From the NCBI GenBank assembly GCA_937928045.1, contig CALFWO010000031.1, positions 1 to 64,000 of the forward strand: a DNA stretch of 64,000 nt, in the 5' to 3' direction. Positions 43,632 through 52,658 of this stretch are shown in pieces. The notes beneath the pieces were generated by a model, which ran no database searches, had not been told where the DNA came from, and saw only the letters and a list, made by a program, of their open reading frames with translations. A program made the translations under genes and the position numbers. This DNA comes from an uncultured Saprospiraceae bacterium. GTDB taxonomy: Bacteria > Bacteroidota > Bacteroidia > Chitinophagales > Saprospiraceae. Position 1 is the stretch's first letter. Every line of letters starts with the position of its first letter.

Positions 43632-46250
43632 CTACTCGTCGTCGTCTTCAAACAATTCTGCCTGCCCTTCCACATCAAACTCCACAGAATCCCCAACTTT
43701 GAGTTTGTCTGCATCAGGATGTGCGATCTGTTTCAATCCAGTAATTTTGTGATCCGCTAATTTATTACCAATAGCCTTCCAGCCTTTGACATCCATAAAT
43801 TCACCAAGTTCAATTTCCCACAATTCTTTTTCCTTACCCACTTTCACATAATACTCGAGATAAGGATTTTCTTCAGTGGAAGCAAAAAGCAATTGAGATT
43901 TTTCATGCTCACCAATAAATCCAAATATTTTCTCCGTGGCATTGGTTTCGATTTGGAATCGTTTCACCATCGTCCACTTTTTACTACCTTCGTAATAGAT
44001 ACAATTTACGACCATCTCATCGCTAAGCTTTGTTGCGCTGATCACCTGCTTAAGATCGAATCTTTTGTTCATATCTATTGGAGTGATCTCATAGCTTCCA
44101 TTTTTATATAAAACACAAAGCATATCTCCAGTGTCAAATTCTCCAAGAAGATTACCTCTTTCTTCAGTATTGATTTTTCCTGAGACAGGATCCATCCAAA
44201 TCTTTATGGAACCCAGAGTTGATTTACCAACTTCAAGCTGTGTGATTTTACGCACTGGATGCTTGGTGATGATATTTCCCCCAGAACCTCGACCTTTTAT
44301 ATCTAGTTCTCCAAAGTCAAATTCGAACTGCTTGATTCTGGCTCTTGATCCTTGACTTAATTGAATATTGACGACTTCAGATTCACCATTTGGCCATGCA
44401 GAAAAGTACAGAATCTTAGAACCTTTATTTCCTTTTGTTAAGTGATATTCTTTTTCTCTGGTAATTGATTTAACAGAAAAACGTTTTGCCATTGATCGTC
44501 CAGTTTTTCCATCAACATAAACCATGTTGTACGTAGTTCGTTCGTCACCTTTTTTCCAAACAGCAACATGAATGATGTTCTTTCCAATGAAAACCTTATC
44601 GGCCATTTTTACTACTTTGAAAACACCGTCCTTTCTTACTGCTATAATCAAATCAATATCAGAACACTCAGAAATGAATTCGTCTTTTTTTAATCCTGAT
44701 CCGATAAAGCCATCTTTACGATTTACATAAAGCTTGGAATTGTTCATGACGACTTGACGAACCTTAATGGTGTCAAATGTTGTAATCTTAGTTCGTCGTT
44801 CTCTTCCTTTTCCGTACTTAGTAAGTAAGTTGGAATAATAAGCAATGGCATAATCAGTAAGATGCTTAAGGTCGTGTATCACTTGAGCCAACTCTTCTTC
44901 CAATCTTGCGATCAGTTCATCAGCTTTGAAGGAGTTGTATTTAGAAATTCGTTTGATTCGAATCTCTGTCAATTTGACAATATCTTCTTGAGTGATTTCT
45001 CTATTTAGCTTTAATCGCTTGTCTCCTTTTTTCTTTTTACTCTTAGGAGTTGCAACATATTTTTTCAGCTCGGTATCAATCGTCTCAATTACTTCTTCAA
45101 AGGATTCACATTCTTCAATCTCTCGGTAGATTCGATTCTGAATAAATATTTTTTCCAAACTTGCGAAGTGCCACTTTTCTTCAAGTTCTCCTTTTTTTAT
45201 TTCTAATTCTCGACGTAGTAATTCTTTAGTTTGCTCTGTACAAATGCGCAGCATCTCGTTCACAGAAATGAAGTGCGGTTTGTCTTCAATGATAACACAG
45301 CAATTCGGAGAAATGGAAATTTCGCAATTGGTAAAGGCGTACAAAGCGTCCATAGTGACATCCGGAGATATTCCCGGAGCCAAGTCAATCAGAATTTCAA
45401 CATCCTTTGCAGTATTATCGGTAACCTTTTTGATTTTGATCTTACCCTTATCATTTGCTTTGACAATGCTATCAATCATTGAAGCAGTAGTTACAGAATA
45501 AGGCAGTTCCTTAATCGCCAAAGTAGATTTGTCTACTTGTTCCACTAATGCTCGAACTTTCACTTTGCCACCACGCTTTCCTTGGTTGTAGTCGGTGACG
45601 TCAATTAGTCCACCAGTTTGAAAGTCAGGATATATTTTCGGTTTCTTACCTTCCAATACTTTGATCGAAGCCTTAATGAGTTCTATAAAGTTGTGAGGTA
45701 AAATTTTTGTAGATAGTCCAACTGCGATTCCATCTGAGCCCTGTGCAAGCAACAGCGGGAATTTCATTGGTAAAGCGATTGGTTCTTTTTTTCTCCCATC
45801 ATAACTCAATTGCCAATTGGTTGTTTGATTATTGAAAGCAACTTCTAAAGCAAACTTGGTCAATCTTGCTTCGATGTATCTTGGAGCCGCAGCACCATCG
45901 CCAGTTCTAAAATCTCCCCAGTTTCCCTGGCAGTCGATCATCAAATCTTTTTGTCCAACATGAACCAATGCCGCACCAATGGCTGCATCACCATGCGGAT
46001 GAAATTGCATAGTTTGACCAATGACATTTGCTACTTTATGGTAACGACCATCGTCCATTACCTTCATGGCATGGAATAATCTTCTTTGCACGGGCTTCAG
46101 CCCATCGATGATGCCAGGAACGGCACGCTCGAGAATAACATAGGAGGCGTAGTCTAGGAAATATTCTTCGTACATCCCTGAGAGGTGCATCACATCGGTC
46201 TCAGTATTCACCGGCGGGGGGCCGAGTGGGATATTTTTCTTCTTACTCAT
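43632..46250 (-). CDS. parC: DNA topoisomerase IV subunit A (ParC/GyrA type)
   Basis: An 872-residue type IIA topoisomerase subunit that cuts and rejoins both strands, working with ParE and separating daughter chromosomes. The breakage-reunion domain has GLKPVQRRLFHAM, the helix with HPHGDAAIGAAL, and the active-site tyrosine Y125 in AAPRYIEARL. The C-terminal part forms beta-propeller blades (for example GRSMAKRFSVKSI and GSKILYFSAWPNGE), and it ends in an acidic tail EGQAELFEDDDE. The usual quinolone-binding Ser/Asp pair of the helix is replaced by alanines here (A89, A93). The partner parE gene is not in the window. Inverted-repeat elements lie on both sides. Confidence 0.92.
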   Translation of the reverse strand: MSKKKNIPLGPPPVNTETDVMHLSGMYEEYFLDYASYVILERAVPGIIDGLKPVQRRLFHAMKVMDDGRYHKVANVIGQTMQFHPHGDAAIGAALVHVGQKDLMIDCQGNWGDFRTGDGAAAPRYIEARLTKFALEVAFNNQTTNWQLSYDGRKKEPIALPMKFPLLLAQGSDGIAVGLSTKILPHNFIELIKASIKVLEGKKPKIYPDFQTGGLIDVTDYNQGKRGGKVKVRALVEQVDKSTLAIKELPYSVTTASMIDSIVKANDKGKIKIKKVTDNTAKDVEILIDLAPGISPDVTMDALYAFTNCEISISPNCCVIIEDKPHFISVNEMLRICTEQTKELLRRELEIKKGELEEKWHFASLEKIFIQNRIYREIEECESFEEVIETIDTELKKYVATPKSKKKKGDKRLKLNREITQEDIVKLTEIRIKRISKYNSFKADELIARLEEELAQVIHDLKHLTDYAIAYYSNLLTKYGKGRERRTKITTFDTIKVRQVVMNNSKLYVNRKDGFIGSGLKKDEFISECSDIDLIIAVRKDGVFKVVKMADKVFIGKNIIHVAVWKKGDERTTYNMVYVDGKTGRSMAKRFSVKSITREKEYHLTKGNKGSKILYFSAWPNGESEVVNIQLSQGSRARIKQFEFDFGELDIKGRGSGGNIITKHPVRKITQLEVGKSTLGSIKIWMDPVSGKINTEERGNLLGEFDTGDMLCVLYKNGSYEITPIDMNKRFDLKQVISATKLSDEMVVNCIYYEGSKKWTMVKRFQIETNATEKIFGFIGEHEKSQLLFASTEENPYLEYYVKVGKEKELWEIELGEFMDVKGWKAIGNKLADHKITGLKQIAHPDADKLKVGDSVEFDVEGQAELFEDDDE

Positions 46251-46511
46251 AGTGTGTGTTAACAGATAAAAACGGTCCGTAAAGCTAAGGAAAATTGTTT
46301 GTTTTGGTAGCGTAACACATTAATTGCATTTTAAGCCTTTTCTATGAAAGATATGACCATTTAGAAGGATTGGATTGATTCCAATCTAATTTGTGAGACA
46401 GGGCACTTCCACAAATGAATACTTTTTAATGAAGAAAATGAACTAGAAAGCATATGATGATGACTTCATTTTCTTTAAAATGATAGCGGTTGTGGAGTGA
46501 ACAAATAAATA
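46251..46511. other. Intergenic region upstream of the ParC-type gene
   Basis: About 260 bases with no plausible ORF. It holds the upstream control region of the ParC-type gene and a stretch of low-complexity AT-rich DNA. I see no clear promoter box. The inverted-repeat element begins at 46512. Confidence 0.4.
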
Positions 46512-46786
46512 GGTTGAAATTGGTTGAAAGAGTGCTTCGAAAGTGTTCCAAGCAGCTCGTTGAAATTTGTTGAAATTCGTGTTGAAGAAGCAAGCTTCTC
46601 CAACGGTGGTTGGTAAGCTCTACGGGGTGAAAACACTTAAATTTTAATGAATTCTAACGTTAGCCAAACTCAATAATTTGAGATTCTTGTCCAGACAATG
46701 ACTCATTTTTAATATTAACTACAAACTTCAACCAATTTCAACGGCCAGTTCGCCTAGAGCGGACCGCCTTTCAACCAATTTCAACC
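46512..46786. repeat. Inverted-repeat element with perfect 19-bp ends, copy 2 (MITE-like)
   Basis: GGTTGAAATTGGTTGAAAG at 46512-46530 is the exact reverse complement of CTTTCAACCAATTTCAACC at 46768-46786, giving a 275-base element with 19-base terminal inverted repeats. A third partial copy, CTTCAACCAATTTCAAC, lies at 46726-46742, and further GTTGAAATT units at 46559-46585. The right end also contains GCGGACCGCCTTTCAACC, as in copy 1. No ORF is inside, and no clear target duplication was seen. The likely nature is a non-autonomous repeat, but a nested folded RNA or chromosomal protein-binding repeat is possible. Confidence 0.6.
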
Positions 46787-46921
46787 AAAAAAATCCACCA
46801 CAAAAAGCAGCATTCCCCCTAAATCCATCGTTTTAAACACACTGTTCAGCACAGCAATAGGAAAAGGAACAACCTCGTTATTTGGGTAACTTCAATGAAT
46901 GAGGTAAATTAGACACCAGAT

Positions 46922-47488
46922 ATGGACATAGTCTTGCCTTTAGAGAATCAGGAAAAAGACTTGATAGAAGCTTGTGTGCGCAAGGAAAGATGGGCACAAA
47001 AGCAGTTATATCAAGACAATTATAGCTCCCTTATGGGAGTTTGCTTGCGTTATTCCAATAACAAGGAGGACGCACTCGACATCCTGCATGAAGGTTTCAT
47101 TAAGATTTTTAGAAATATCGCGAAATACACGATCGGAACTTCCTTGGGCGCTTGGATGAGAAGAATTATGGTCAACACGGCTATTGATTACTATCGAAAA
47201 GCTGTTCGAAGAAGAACTGAAGATTTGGATCAGGTCTACGACATTAGTACTAATGACCCAGATGCAATTTCAAAGTGTGGCGAAAAAGAAATTCTTGCAG
47301 CCGTTCAAACATTGTCCCCCGCCTATCGAGCTGTATTTAACCTTTATGTCATTGAAGGCTTTTCCCATAGAGAAGTAGCTGAACAACTTGACATTACAGA
47401 AAGTACATCCAGATCAAACCTTGTTAAAGCAAGGTCAAAGTTAAGAGTCATCTTATTGGCGAAATACAAAGGATATGGGCAAATTTAA
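46922..47488 (+). CDS. ECF-type RNA polymerase sigma factor
   Basis: A 188-residue sigma-70 family protein of the extracytoplasmic-function group. Region 2 spans about 25-95, with YSNNKEDALDILHEGFIKIFRN and GAWMRRIMVNTAIDYYRKA. Region 4 spans about 125-180 with LSPAYRAVFNLYVIEGFSHREVA and the DNA-recognition helix ITESTSRSNLVKARSKLR. No region 3 is present. Its last 14 bases overlap the next gene, which encodes the likely membrane regulator of this sigma factor. Its promoters are not identified. Confidence 0.92.
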   Translation: MDIVLPLENQEKDLIEACVRKERWAQKQLYQDNYSSLMGVCLRYSNNKEDALDILHEGFIKIFRNIAKYTIGTSLGAWMRRIMVNTAIDYYRKAVRRRTEDLDQVYDISTNDPDAISKCGEKEILAAVQTLSPAYRAVFNLYVIEGFSHREVAEQLDITESTSRSNLVKARSKLRVILLAKYKGYGQI

Positions 47489-49193
47489 CCTGGACGAACA
47501 CATAAAAAAGGCCTTGGAAAATTACCAAGCACCTTTCCAGGAAAATCATTGGGAGCTCTTTGAGCAAGAATTGAATGCACCGGCAAACGCAGATTTGTCA
47601 GAGAACCTTGACGACCATATCGTTAGAGAAAAACTTTCCAAACTAAGCCCTCAAGCAGAACCTCAACATTGGGATGCATTAGCCGCCAAAATGGCCACAG
47701 TTTCTATGGATCCAATTGTGGAAGATGCCTTGGTCGATGGAGTCGCTTATGAAAGTTTACACGATCTCAACCCACCATTCGAAGAAGCACATTGGGATTT
47801 GATGGAAGAAAAGATTGAGTCTGAATTGGGATGGCAAAATAAAGTCGTACGATACAAACTCGTCGAACTTTCTTTAGTCTTTCTTTTCCTATTCACCTTT
47901 GTTCAGTATTGGCCGAATGCCAAAGTCATTATTCCAAAGCTAATTGAAAAATTCCCAGCGGAACAGAAATTAGCGCCTAAGGTGGAATCCGAAACCACTA
48001 CGAAGGAAACATCAATTTTGAACAATGAGCCGATCGCTTTAAATGAAAACACTAACATTATTGAATTGGACAGAGGTGCAATTGATAATGAACTAACATT
48101 GGAAAACAATTTGAATCCTTCAGTAGGAATATTCTCTGCTTTAGCTCAAAGAGTAGGAAGTAGAAAAAACATTGAAGGTGATCCATCCGCAATTAATATT
48201 GTGCGCGATGTGAAAACTGTTGCAATGATTGATAAACGCTTTTCTGAAGTGGCAATCATGGCTCAAGAGGAAAAAACTTTCCAGCAAGAACAAGTTGATC
48301 CAAATTATGAATTTGCTAGTTTTGAAATGTTAAGCAATTTGAATGAAGGACTCTTAGAAGAACCAGCATTGAGTTTTCCTGATTGCCATGATTGCATGAA
48401 AACTAAGAATCCTTCTTATCTAAGAATAGGAATGAAAGGAATCGGCAACTTGGATTTTTATTCTACTCAAGTTGCTCCTGAATCTAGTTTGAATAGAGAG
48501 ACGCAATTTGTAGCATTAGACACCGTGCGTCCTTACGAATATGGATATGGAGGAGGATTAACGATTGGGGTAAGAAGAGATAGATGGGAGTTTGAGACTG
48601 GGCTTTTTTACAGTACTAAGCAAATTAATCCAGATTCAGTTTATGTAGTTGTGGATAGAGGTTCTTTATTGTCTGGATTCAAGGGAACTGGTTGGATAGG
48701 TTCTAAGTTAGACTTGTTGCAAATACCGATGAATTTCCGTTTTGATTTTCTCAACAAATCTAAATGGAAAGCTTATGCTCAAAGTGGTATGACTTTTAAT
48801 ATGGCTTTAAACTCAATAGATAGATACCAAGAAGTTTTAATCGCTCCTCAAAATTTAAGAGGCGTTGAAGAAAAGTTTGAAGACACGCGAATAGCCATTG
48901 CTACAACGAACAATGAAGGGATTTCTCAAGGAGGAAGTTTTAGTCAAAATTCCTACTTTAATTTGGATATTGGTTTTGGATTAGAGCGCAGTTTTAGTCC
49001 GAGGTATTCGGCATTTATTCAAACAAATTATCACTATTTCTTGGGCGTTAATGGTTTGAAGAATACCGGGTTGGATGTGAATTCAATTTCCATTCAAACT
49101 GGGTTCAAAGTTTCTTTGAAGAAAAGAGAAACGAAGTCAGATCATAGACATTCTAATGCCCTTCATTTAGGAGAGCATCTTCAGTTGAAATAA
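47475..49193 (+). CDS. Putative anti-sigma/trans-envelope protein with barrel-like C-terminus
   Basis: A 572-residue protein. Residues 7-33, 47-73 and 85-114 form three copies of a short cytoplasmic unit ending in HWELFEQEL, HWDALAAKM and HWDLMEEKI. One transmembrane helix follows at about 128-147 (KLVELSLVFLFLFTFVQYW). Residues 150-310 are a low-complexity periplasmic linker. Residues 312-572 show alternating aromatic strands typical of outer-membrane barrels (YLRIGMKGIGNLDFY, FNLDIGFGLERSFS, SVSLKKRE-type end) with repeated glycine/aromatic turns. The gene overlaps the sigma factor gene by 14 bases. The layout suggests a protein that spans both membranes and holds the sigma factor; function is inferred from context. 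Confidence 0.6.
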   Translation: MGKFNLDEHIKKALENYQAPFQENHWELFEQELNAPANADLSENLDDHIVREKLSKLSPQAEPQHWDALAAKMATVSMDPIVEDALVDGVAYESLHDLNPPFEEAHWDLMEEKIESELGWQNKVVRYKLVELSLVFLFLFTFVQYWPNAKVIIPKLIEKFPAEQKLAPKVESETTTKETSILNNEPIALNENTNIIELDRGAIDNELTLENNLNPSVGIFSALAQRVGSRKNIEGDPSAINIVRDVKTVAMIDKRFSEVAIMAQEEKTFQQEQVDPNYEFASFEMLSNLNEGLLEEPALSFPDCHDCMKTKNPSYLRIGMKGIGNLDFYSTQVAPESSLNRETQFVALDTVRPYEYGYGGGLTIGVRRDRWEFETGLFYSTKQINPDSVYVVVDRGSLLSGFKGTGWIGSKLDLLQIPMNFRFDFLNKSKWKAYAQSGMTFNMALNSIDRYQEVLIAPQNLRGVEEKFEDTRIAIATTNNEGISQGGSFSQNSYFNLDIGFGLERSFSPRYSAFIQTNYHYFLGVNGLKNTGLDVNSISIQTGFKVSLKKRETKSDHRHSNALHLGEHLQLK

Positions 49194-49267
49194 TTTTATC
49201 CTTGAAAACAATTTTGGATTTTTCTGGTTTCACCTCTTTACTTAGGTAAACCTCATAAACCTAATTT

Positions 49268-50026
49268 ATGAAACCATTTGGCTACGCTACTCTTTTATTG
49301 ATGTTGTTACAATCGTGTTCGGTTAAAGAATACAAATCTTCTTCAACTCCTATTCAACATGGTCTTTGGGATTCACTCCTACAAACACATGTTTCGGAAT
49401 CGGGTGTTGTAGATTACAATGGTTTGAAAAAAGATTCCGTTCGATTAAATCAATATATCGAACTTTTATCAAGTGCACATCCGAATAAAAAGAACTGGAC
49501 AAGAGATGAACAACTAGCCTATTGGATAAATGCTTATAATGCTTTTACGGTCAAAATTATGGTGGATAATTATCCGGTGGCCAGTATCAAAGACATTAAA
49601 AATGGAATTCCATTTGTCAATACAGTCTGGGATATTAAATTTATTAATATAGAAAGTGCCAATTATGACTTGAATAATCTTGAGCACGGAATAGTGCGAC
49701 CAATGTTTAATGAACCTCGAGCACATTTCGCATTAAATTGTGCATCTTTTTCTTGTCCGAAGTTGAGAAATGAAGCATATACTCCACAGCAATTAGAAGC
49801 GCAACTTGCGGATCAGACAAGGTATTTCTTGAAAAACGAACGCAAAAATATTATCAAGGATTCGAAGTCTGCTCAACTTTCCAAACTATTTAGTTGGTAC
49901 TCTGGTGACTTTAAGGTTGACGGAAAAACGGTTATCGAATTTATTAATCAATATAGTGAGGTGCAATTAGCTGCAGACGCTGAGATTTCTTATTTAGACT
50001 ATTTGTGGAATGCGAATGACAAGTGA
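49268..50026 (+). CDS. DUF547 lipoprotein
   Basis: A 252-residue lipoprotein with lipobox cysteine C17 (LLMLLQSC). The DUF547 core has GVVDYNGLKKDSVRLNQYI, DEQLAYWINAYNAFTVKIMVDNYPV and HFALNCASFSCPKLRNEAY (cysteines at about 159 and 164), followed by LFSWYSGDFKV. The family occurs in bacteria and plants; its reaction is not known. It follows the barrel protein gene after 75 bases. Confidence 0.85.
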   Translation: MKPFGYATLLLMLLQSCSVKEYKSSSTPIQHGLWDSLLQTHVSESGVVDYNGLKKDSVRLNQYIELLSSAHPNKKNWTRDEQLAYWINAYNAFTVKIMVDNYPVASIKDIKNGIPFVNTVWDIKFINIESANYDLNNLEHGIVRPMFNEPRAHFALNCASFSCPKLRNEAYTPQQLEAQLADQTRYFLKNERKNIIKDSKSAQLSKLFSWYSGDFKVDGKTVIEFINQYSEVQLAADAEISYLDYLWNANDK

Positions 50027-50037
50027 TTTGAGAACAC

Positions 50038-50511
50038 TTATTTGTTGAAATCCTTCTTTACACGATCTAAATCTCGCTTATTGTCTTTGGCTTTCAAAGT
50101 CTCTCGCTTATCGAAAGACTTTTTACCTGTAGCCAAGTTAATTTCTAACTTAGCATATCCTCTTTCATTGAGGTATAATCGATAAGGAACAATTGAGAAT
50201 CCCTTTTCCTTAGTTTTTTTCTCTAACTTCTTCAACTCTTTCTTGTGTAACAACAACTTTCGGTCTCTTCTTGTCTCGTGATTGAAAATATTGCCATGGC
50301 TGTATTCTCCGATGAACATAGACTTTGCCCAAAGTTCTCCATCCATGAACACACAGTAAGCATCATTCAGGTTTGCAAATCCACCACGTATGGCCTTGAT
50401 CTCCGTACCGTATAGCTTGATTCCGGCCTCGAAAGTTTCGATAAACTTATATTCGAAAGCCGCTTTTCTATTCTTGATCTCAAGATTTCCACTTTTCTTC
50501 TTTTTCGCCAT
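50038..50511 (-). CDS. smpB: SsrA-binding protein
   Basis: A 157-residue RNA-binding protein that delivers tmRNA to stalled ribosomes. The start MAKKKKSGNLEIKNRKAAFEY matches the family, with GIKLYGTEIKAIRGGFANL, KLLLHKKELKKLEKKTKEK and the conserved LYLNERGYAKLEINLATGKK. The C-terminal tail is basic (KRETLKAKDNKRDLDRVKK), as in all SmpB. tmRNA itself is not in the window. Convergent with the DUF547 gene. Confidence 0.96.
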   Translation of the reverse strand: MAKKKKSGNLEIKNRKAAFEYKFIETFEAGIKLYGTEIKAIRGGFANLNDAYCVFMDGELWAKSMFIGEYSHGNIFNHETRRDRKLLLHKKELKKLEKKTKEKGFSIVPYRLYLNERGYAKLEINLATGKKSFDKRETLKAKDNKRDLDRVKKDFNK

Positions 50512-50597
50512 AGCTCGCCAAAAGTACGGTAAATCGTGGTTTGGGACAAGTAGATTTGCTTCTCGTCAATTTGCGGAAAGAATAAATGTGTACTCCT

Positions 50598-50918
50598 TTA
50601 GATTTTCTCAATCTTTACTGCTGTTCCGTAGGCCAATATTTCTGCACAACCTTGCATGACCATCGATGTGGTAAATCTGACATTTAGAACAGCGTCCGCT
50701 CCCAAGTCCTCTGCATCTGCAATCATTCTACGAATAGCTTGTTCACGGGAATCTGCCATAAGTCTAGTGTATTCTTCGATTTCGCCACCTACTAGGTTTT
50801 TCAAGCCCGCAAAGAAGTCTCTTCCAATGTTCCGAGCACGAACAGTACTTCCACGAGCAACATCTAAAGATTCTGTAATCCGATAACCAGCTAAGTGGTC
50901 AGTGTTGGAAAGCATCAT
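50598..50918 (-). CDS. YbjQ/UPF0145 family protein
   Basis: A 106-residue cytoplasmic protein of the YbjQ family, recognised by SNTDHLAGYRITESLDVARGSTVRARNIG at the start, DLGADAVLNVRFTTSM in the middle and the terminal GTAVKIEK. Members form pentamers; function is unknown, and heavy-metal binding has been suggested. Complete, normal length. Confidence 0.9.
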   Translation of the reverse strand: MMLSNTDHLAGYRITESLDVARGSTVRARNIGRDFFAGLKNLVGGEIEEYTRLMADSREQAIRRMIADAEDLGADAVLNVRFTTSMVMQGCAEILAYGTAVKIEKI

Positions 50919-51020
50919 ATTGTTTTATTTAGTTCGAAATTATTAATTGGGTTTTTGAATAGAAGTAACAGCATCAAAGTCTTTGCTATATCCAATAGCG
51001 GTATTTTGCTTAAGCCATAG

Positions 51021-52259
51021 TTACTCGTAGCGCAAAGACTCAATCGGATCCATTGCAGCTGCTTTCATCGCTGGATACATTCCACTCATAACACCTACGA
51101 TTACGCATAGGATAATTCCCAGGAACATCCAAAACCATGGGATTAGAAAGGAACCTCCTAAGGCCAGTGTGACTACGTTACCGATCATGATTCCTAAAAG
51201 AATTCCAACGATTCCACCTACTTGACAAATCAAAACAGCTTCTGTTAAAAATTGCCAAAGGACATTTTTACTCGTTGCTCCTAAGGCCTTGTTGATTCCA
51301 ATTTCTTTGGTACGCTCAGTCACTGTCACGAGCATAATGTTCATCAATCCAATAGCTGCTCCAAGCAAAGTGATAAGACCAATAGCAATAGCTGAGAATC
51401 TCAACATTGAGGTATTGTCTTTAATGATTCCAATGAGTGAATCACTTTTCACAAATTCAAAATCATTTTTTTCACTGACTTTTAATCTCCTTGCTCTCCG
51501 CATAGCTCCCGTGGCCACAGCTTCTGCTGACCCAATCTCTTCGGCACTTCGAACGGCAACGGAAATTTTGTAATAGTCATTAGGATCGCCGTAATATTTT
51601 TTGGCTGTAGTCAATGGGATTAAGATATTGTTGTCTTCACTATTTCCAAAGCTGGATCCTTTCGACTCGAGGATTCCAATAACTCTATATTTGATGTTAT
51701 CGATATTGATCAGTTGGTCCATGGCTTTAGGAGAATCGTCTCCAAAAAGGTTTTTGACTATGTCTTTTCCAATGATTGCACGGTTAGCACCACTTAGCAC
51801 ATCGGCTGGAGAAATGTTTCTTCCAAGTTCTAGAGAGAATCCATTGTTAGAAAGATAAAATTCATCAACTCCTTCTACTCGAACATTGGGATTCGTTTCT
51901 TCCTTCGCAAATTTTGCAGTGGCGAATGAAGTTCCGCGCACGGAGATAGCCACAGTTGCTGGAAATTCAAATTCTTCTTTGAACCTGAGAGCTTGTTCAT
52001 ATTTGATCACCTCCGCTCGCTTGGTCATTTCTTTTCCGCCGGCTCTACGAACGGTCTCCCTTAATGGCCTAACTGAGAATGAATTGGCGCCGACTCTGCT
52101 GAAATTGTCATTAAGTGAAAATATGGCTGCATCTATTGCGGTTAGGATTCCAACCAAAGACATGATTCCAAAAGCAATAATGAAAATAGTCAGGACCGAT
52201 CTTAATAGATTGGAACGCACAGAGCTAAGTGCTCGCCAGAATATTTCTTGCCATTTCAT
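51021..52259 (-). CDS. MacB-type ABC transporter permease
   Basis: A 412-residue inner-membrane permease. The start was set at the ATG at 52259 (MKWQEIFWRALSSVRSNLLRS), the usual beginning of the family; the ATG at 52280 adds seven residues. One N-terminal helix (about 17-41), a periplasmic MacB core with FVNIDNIKYRVIGILESKGS-type strands, and three C-terminal helices (about 290-405) with ERTKEIGINKALGAT. The end MYPAMKAAAMDPIESLRYE is diagnostic. No ATPase gene lies beside it. Likely exports lipid, peptide or macrolide-like substrates with a separate ATPase. Confidence 0.88.
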   Translation of the reverse strand: MKWQEIFWRALSSVRSNLLRSVLTIFIIAFGIMSLVGILTAIDAAIFSLNDNFSRVGANSFSVRPLRETVRRAGGKEMTKRAEVIKYEQALRFKEEFEFPATVAISVRGTSFATAKFAKEETNPNVRVEGVDEFYLSNNGFSLELGRNISPADVLSGANRAIIGKDIVKNLFGDDSPKAMDQLINIDNIKYRVIGILESKGSSFGNSEDNNILIPLTTAKKYYGDPNDYYKISVAVRSAEEIGSAEAVATGAMRRARRLKVSEKNDFEFVKSDSLIGIIKDNTSMLRFSAIAIGLITLLGAAIGLMNIMLVTVTERTKEIGINKALGATSKNVLWQFLTEAVLICQVGGIVGILLGIMIGNVVTLALGGSFLIPWFWMFLGIILCVIVGVMSGMYPAMKAAAMDPIESLRYE

Positions 52260-52658
52260 TTGTCGAAGATAATGAAACACCTAGGACTTAGAAGGAAGAC
52301 TAGATGAATGACTGGTTTTATTGGATAAATAGATAGAATTCCCAAACGTGTTGAATAACTCTTTTTAAAAACTATTAGTTGGCATAGGCCAAATTATGTT
52401 CAATTGCATGTTTTCTTAGGCCGCGACAGTTTTTTTTAGATAAATTGAAGGTTTAACTCTCAATTTAAAATAAAGCTAAATTCAACATTCATCTAGTTAG
52501 TCGGTTATTAGGGCAGTGATTTATATACATGTATTGCTTATTGTGATTCAAACTTCTTGAATAATTTAAATAACTCATTAGGGCATTATTTTTGAATAGT
52601 CACTAGTAATAATACTACAATCTGCAATAAAGGCAGTGATCTTCTAAAACGTATTTTT
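52260..52658. other. Intergenic region without a recognisable gene
   Basis: About 400 bases between two divergent genes. Three related short segments, TTAGGGCAGTGAT (52508-52520), TTAGGGCATTATT and AAGGCAGTGATC (52629-52640), appear in order, but no ORF, tRNA or clear promoter was seen. Confidence 0.35.

Noticed and set aside
43507-43752. 81-residue frame on the plus strand overlapping the inverted-repeat element and the ParC 3' end
   Set aside because: It overlaps the ParC-type gene in antisense, has low-complexity serine-rich sequence and no support from codon pattern or context.
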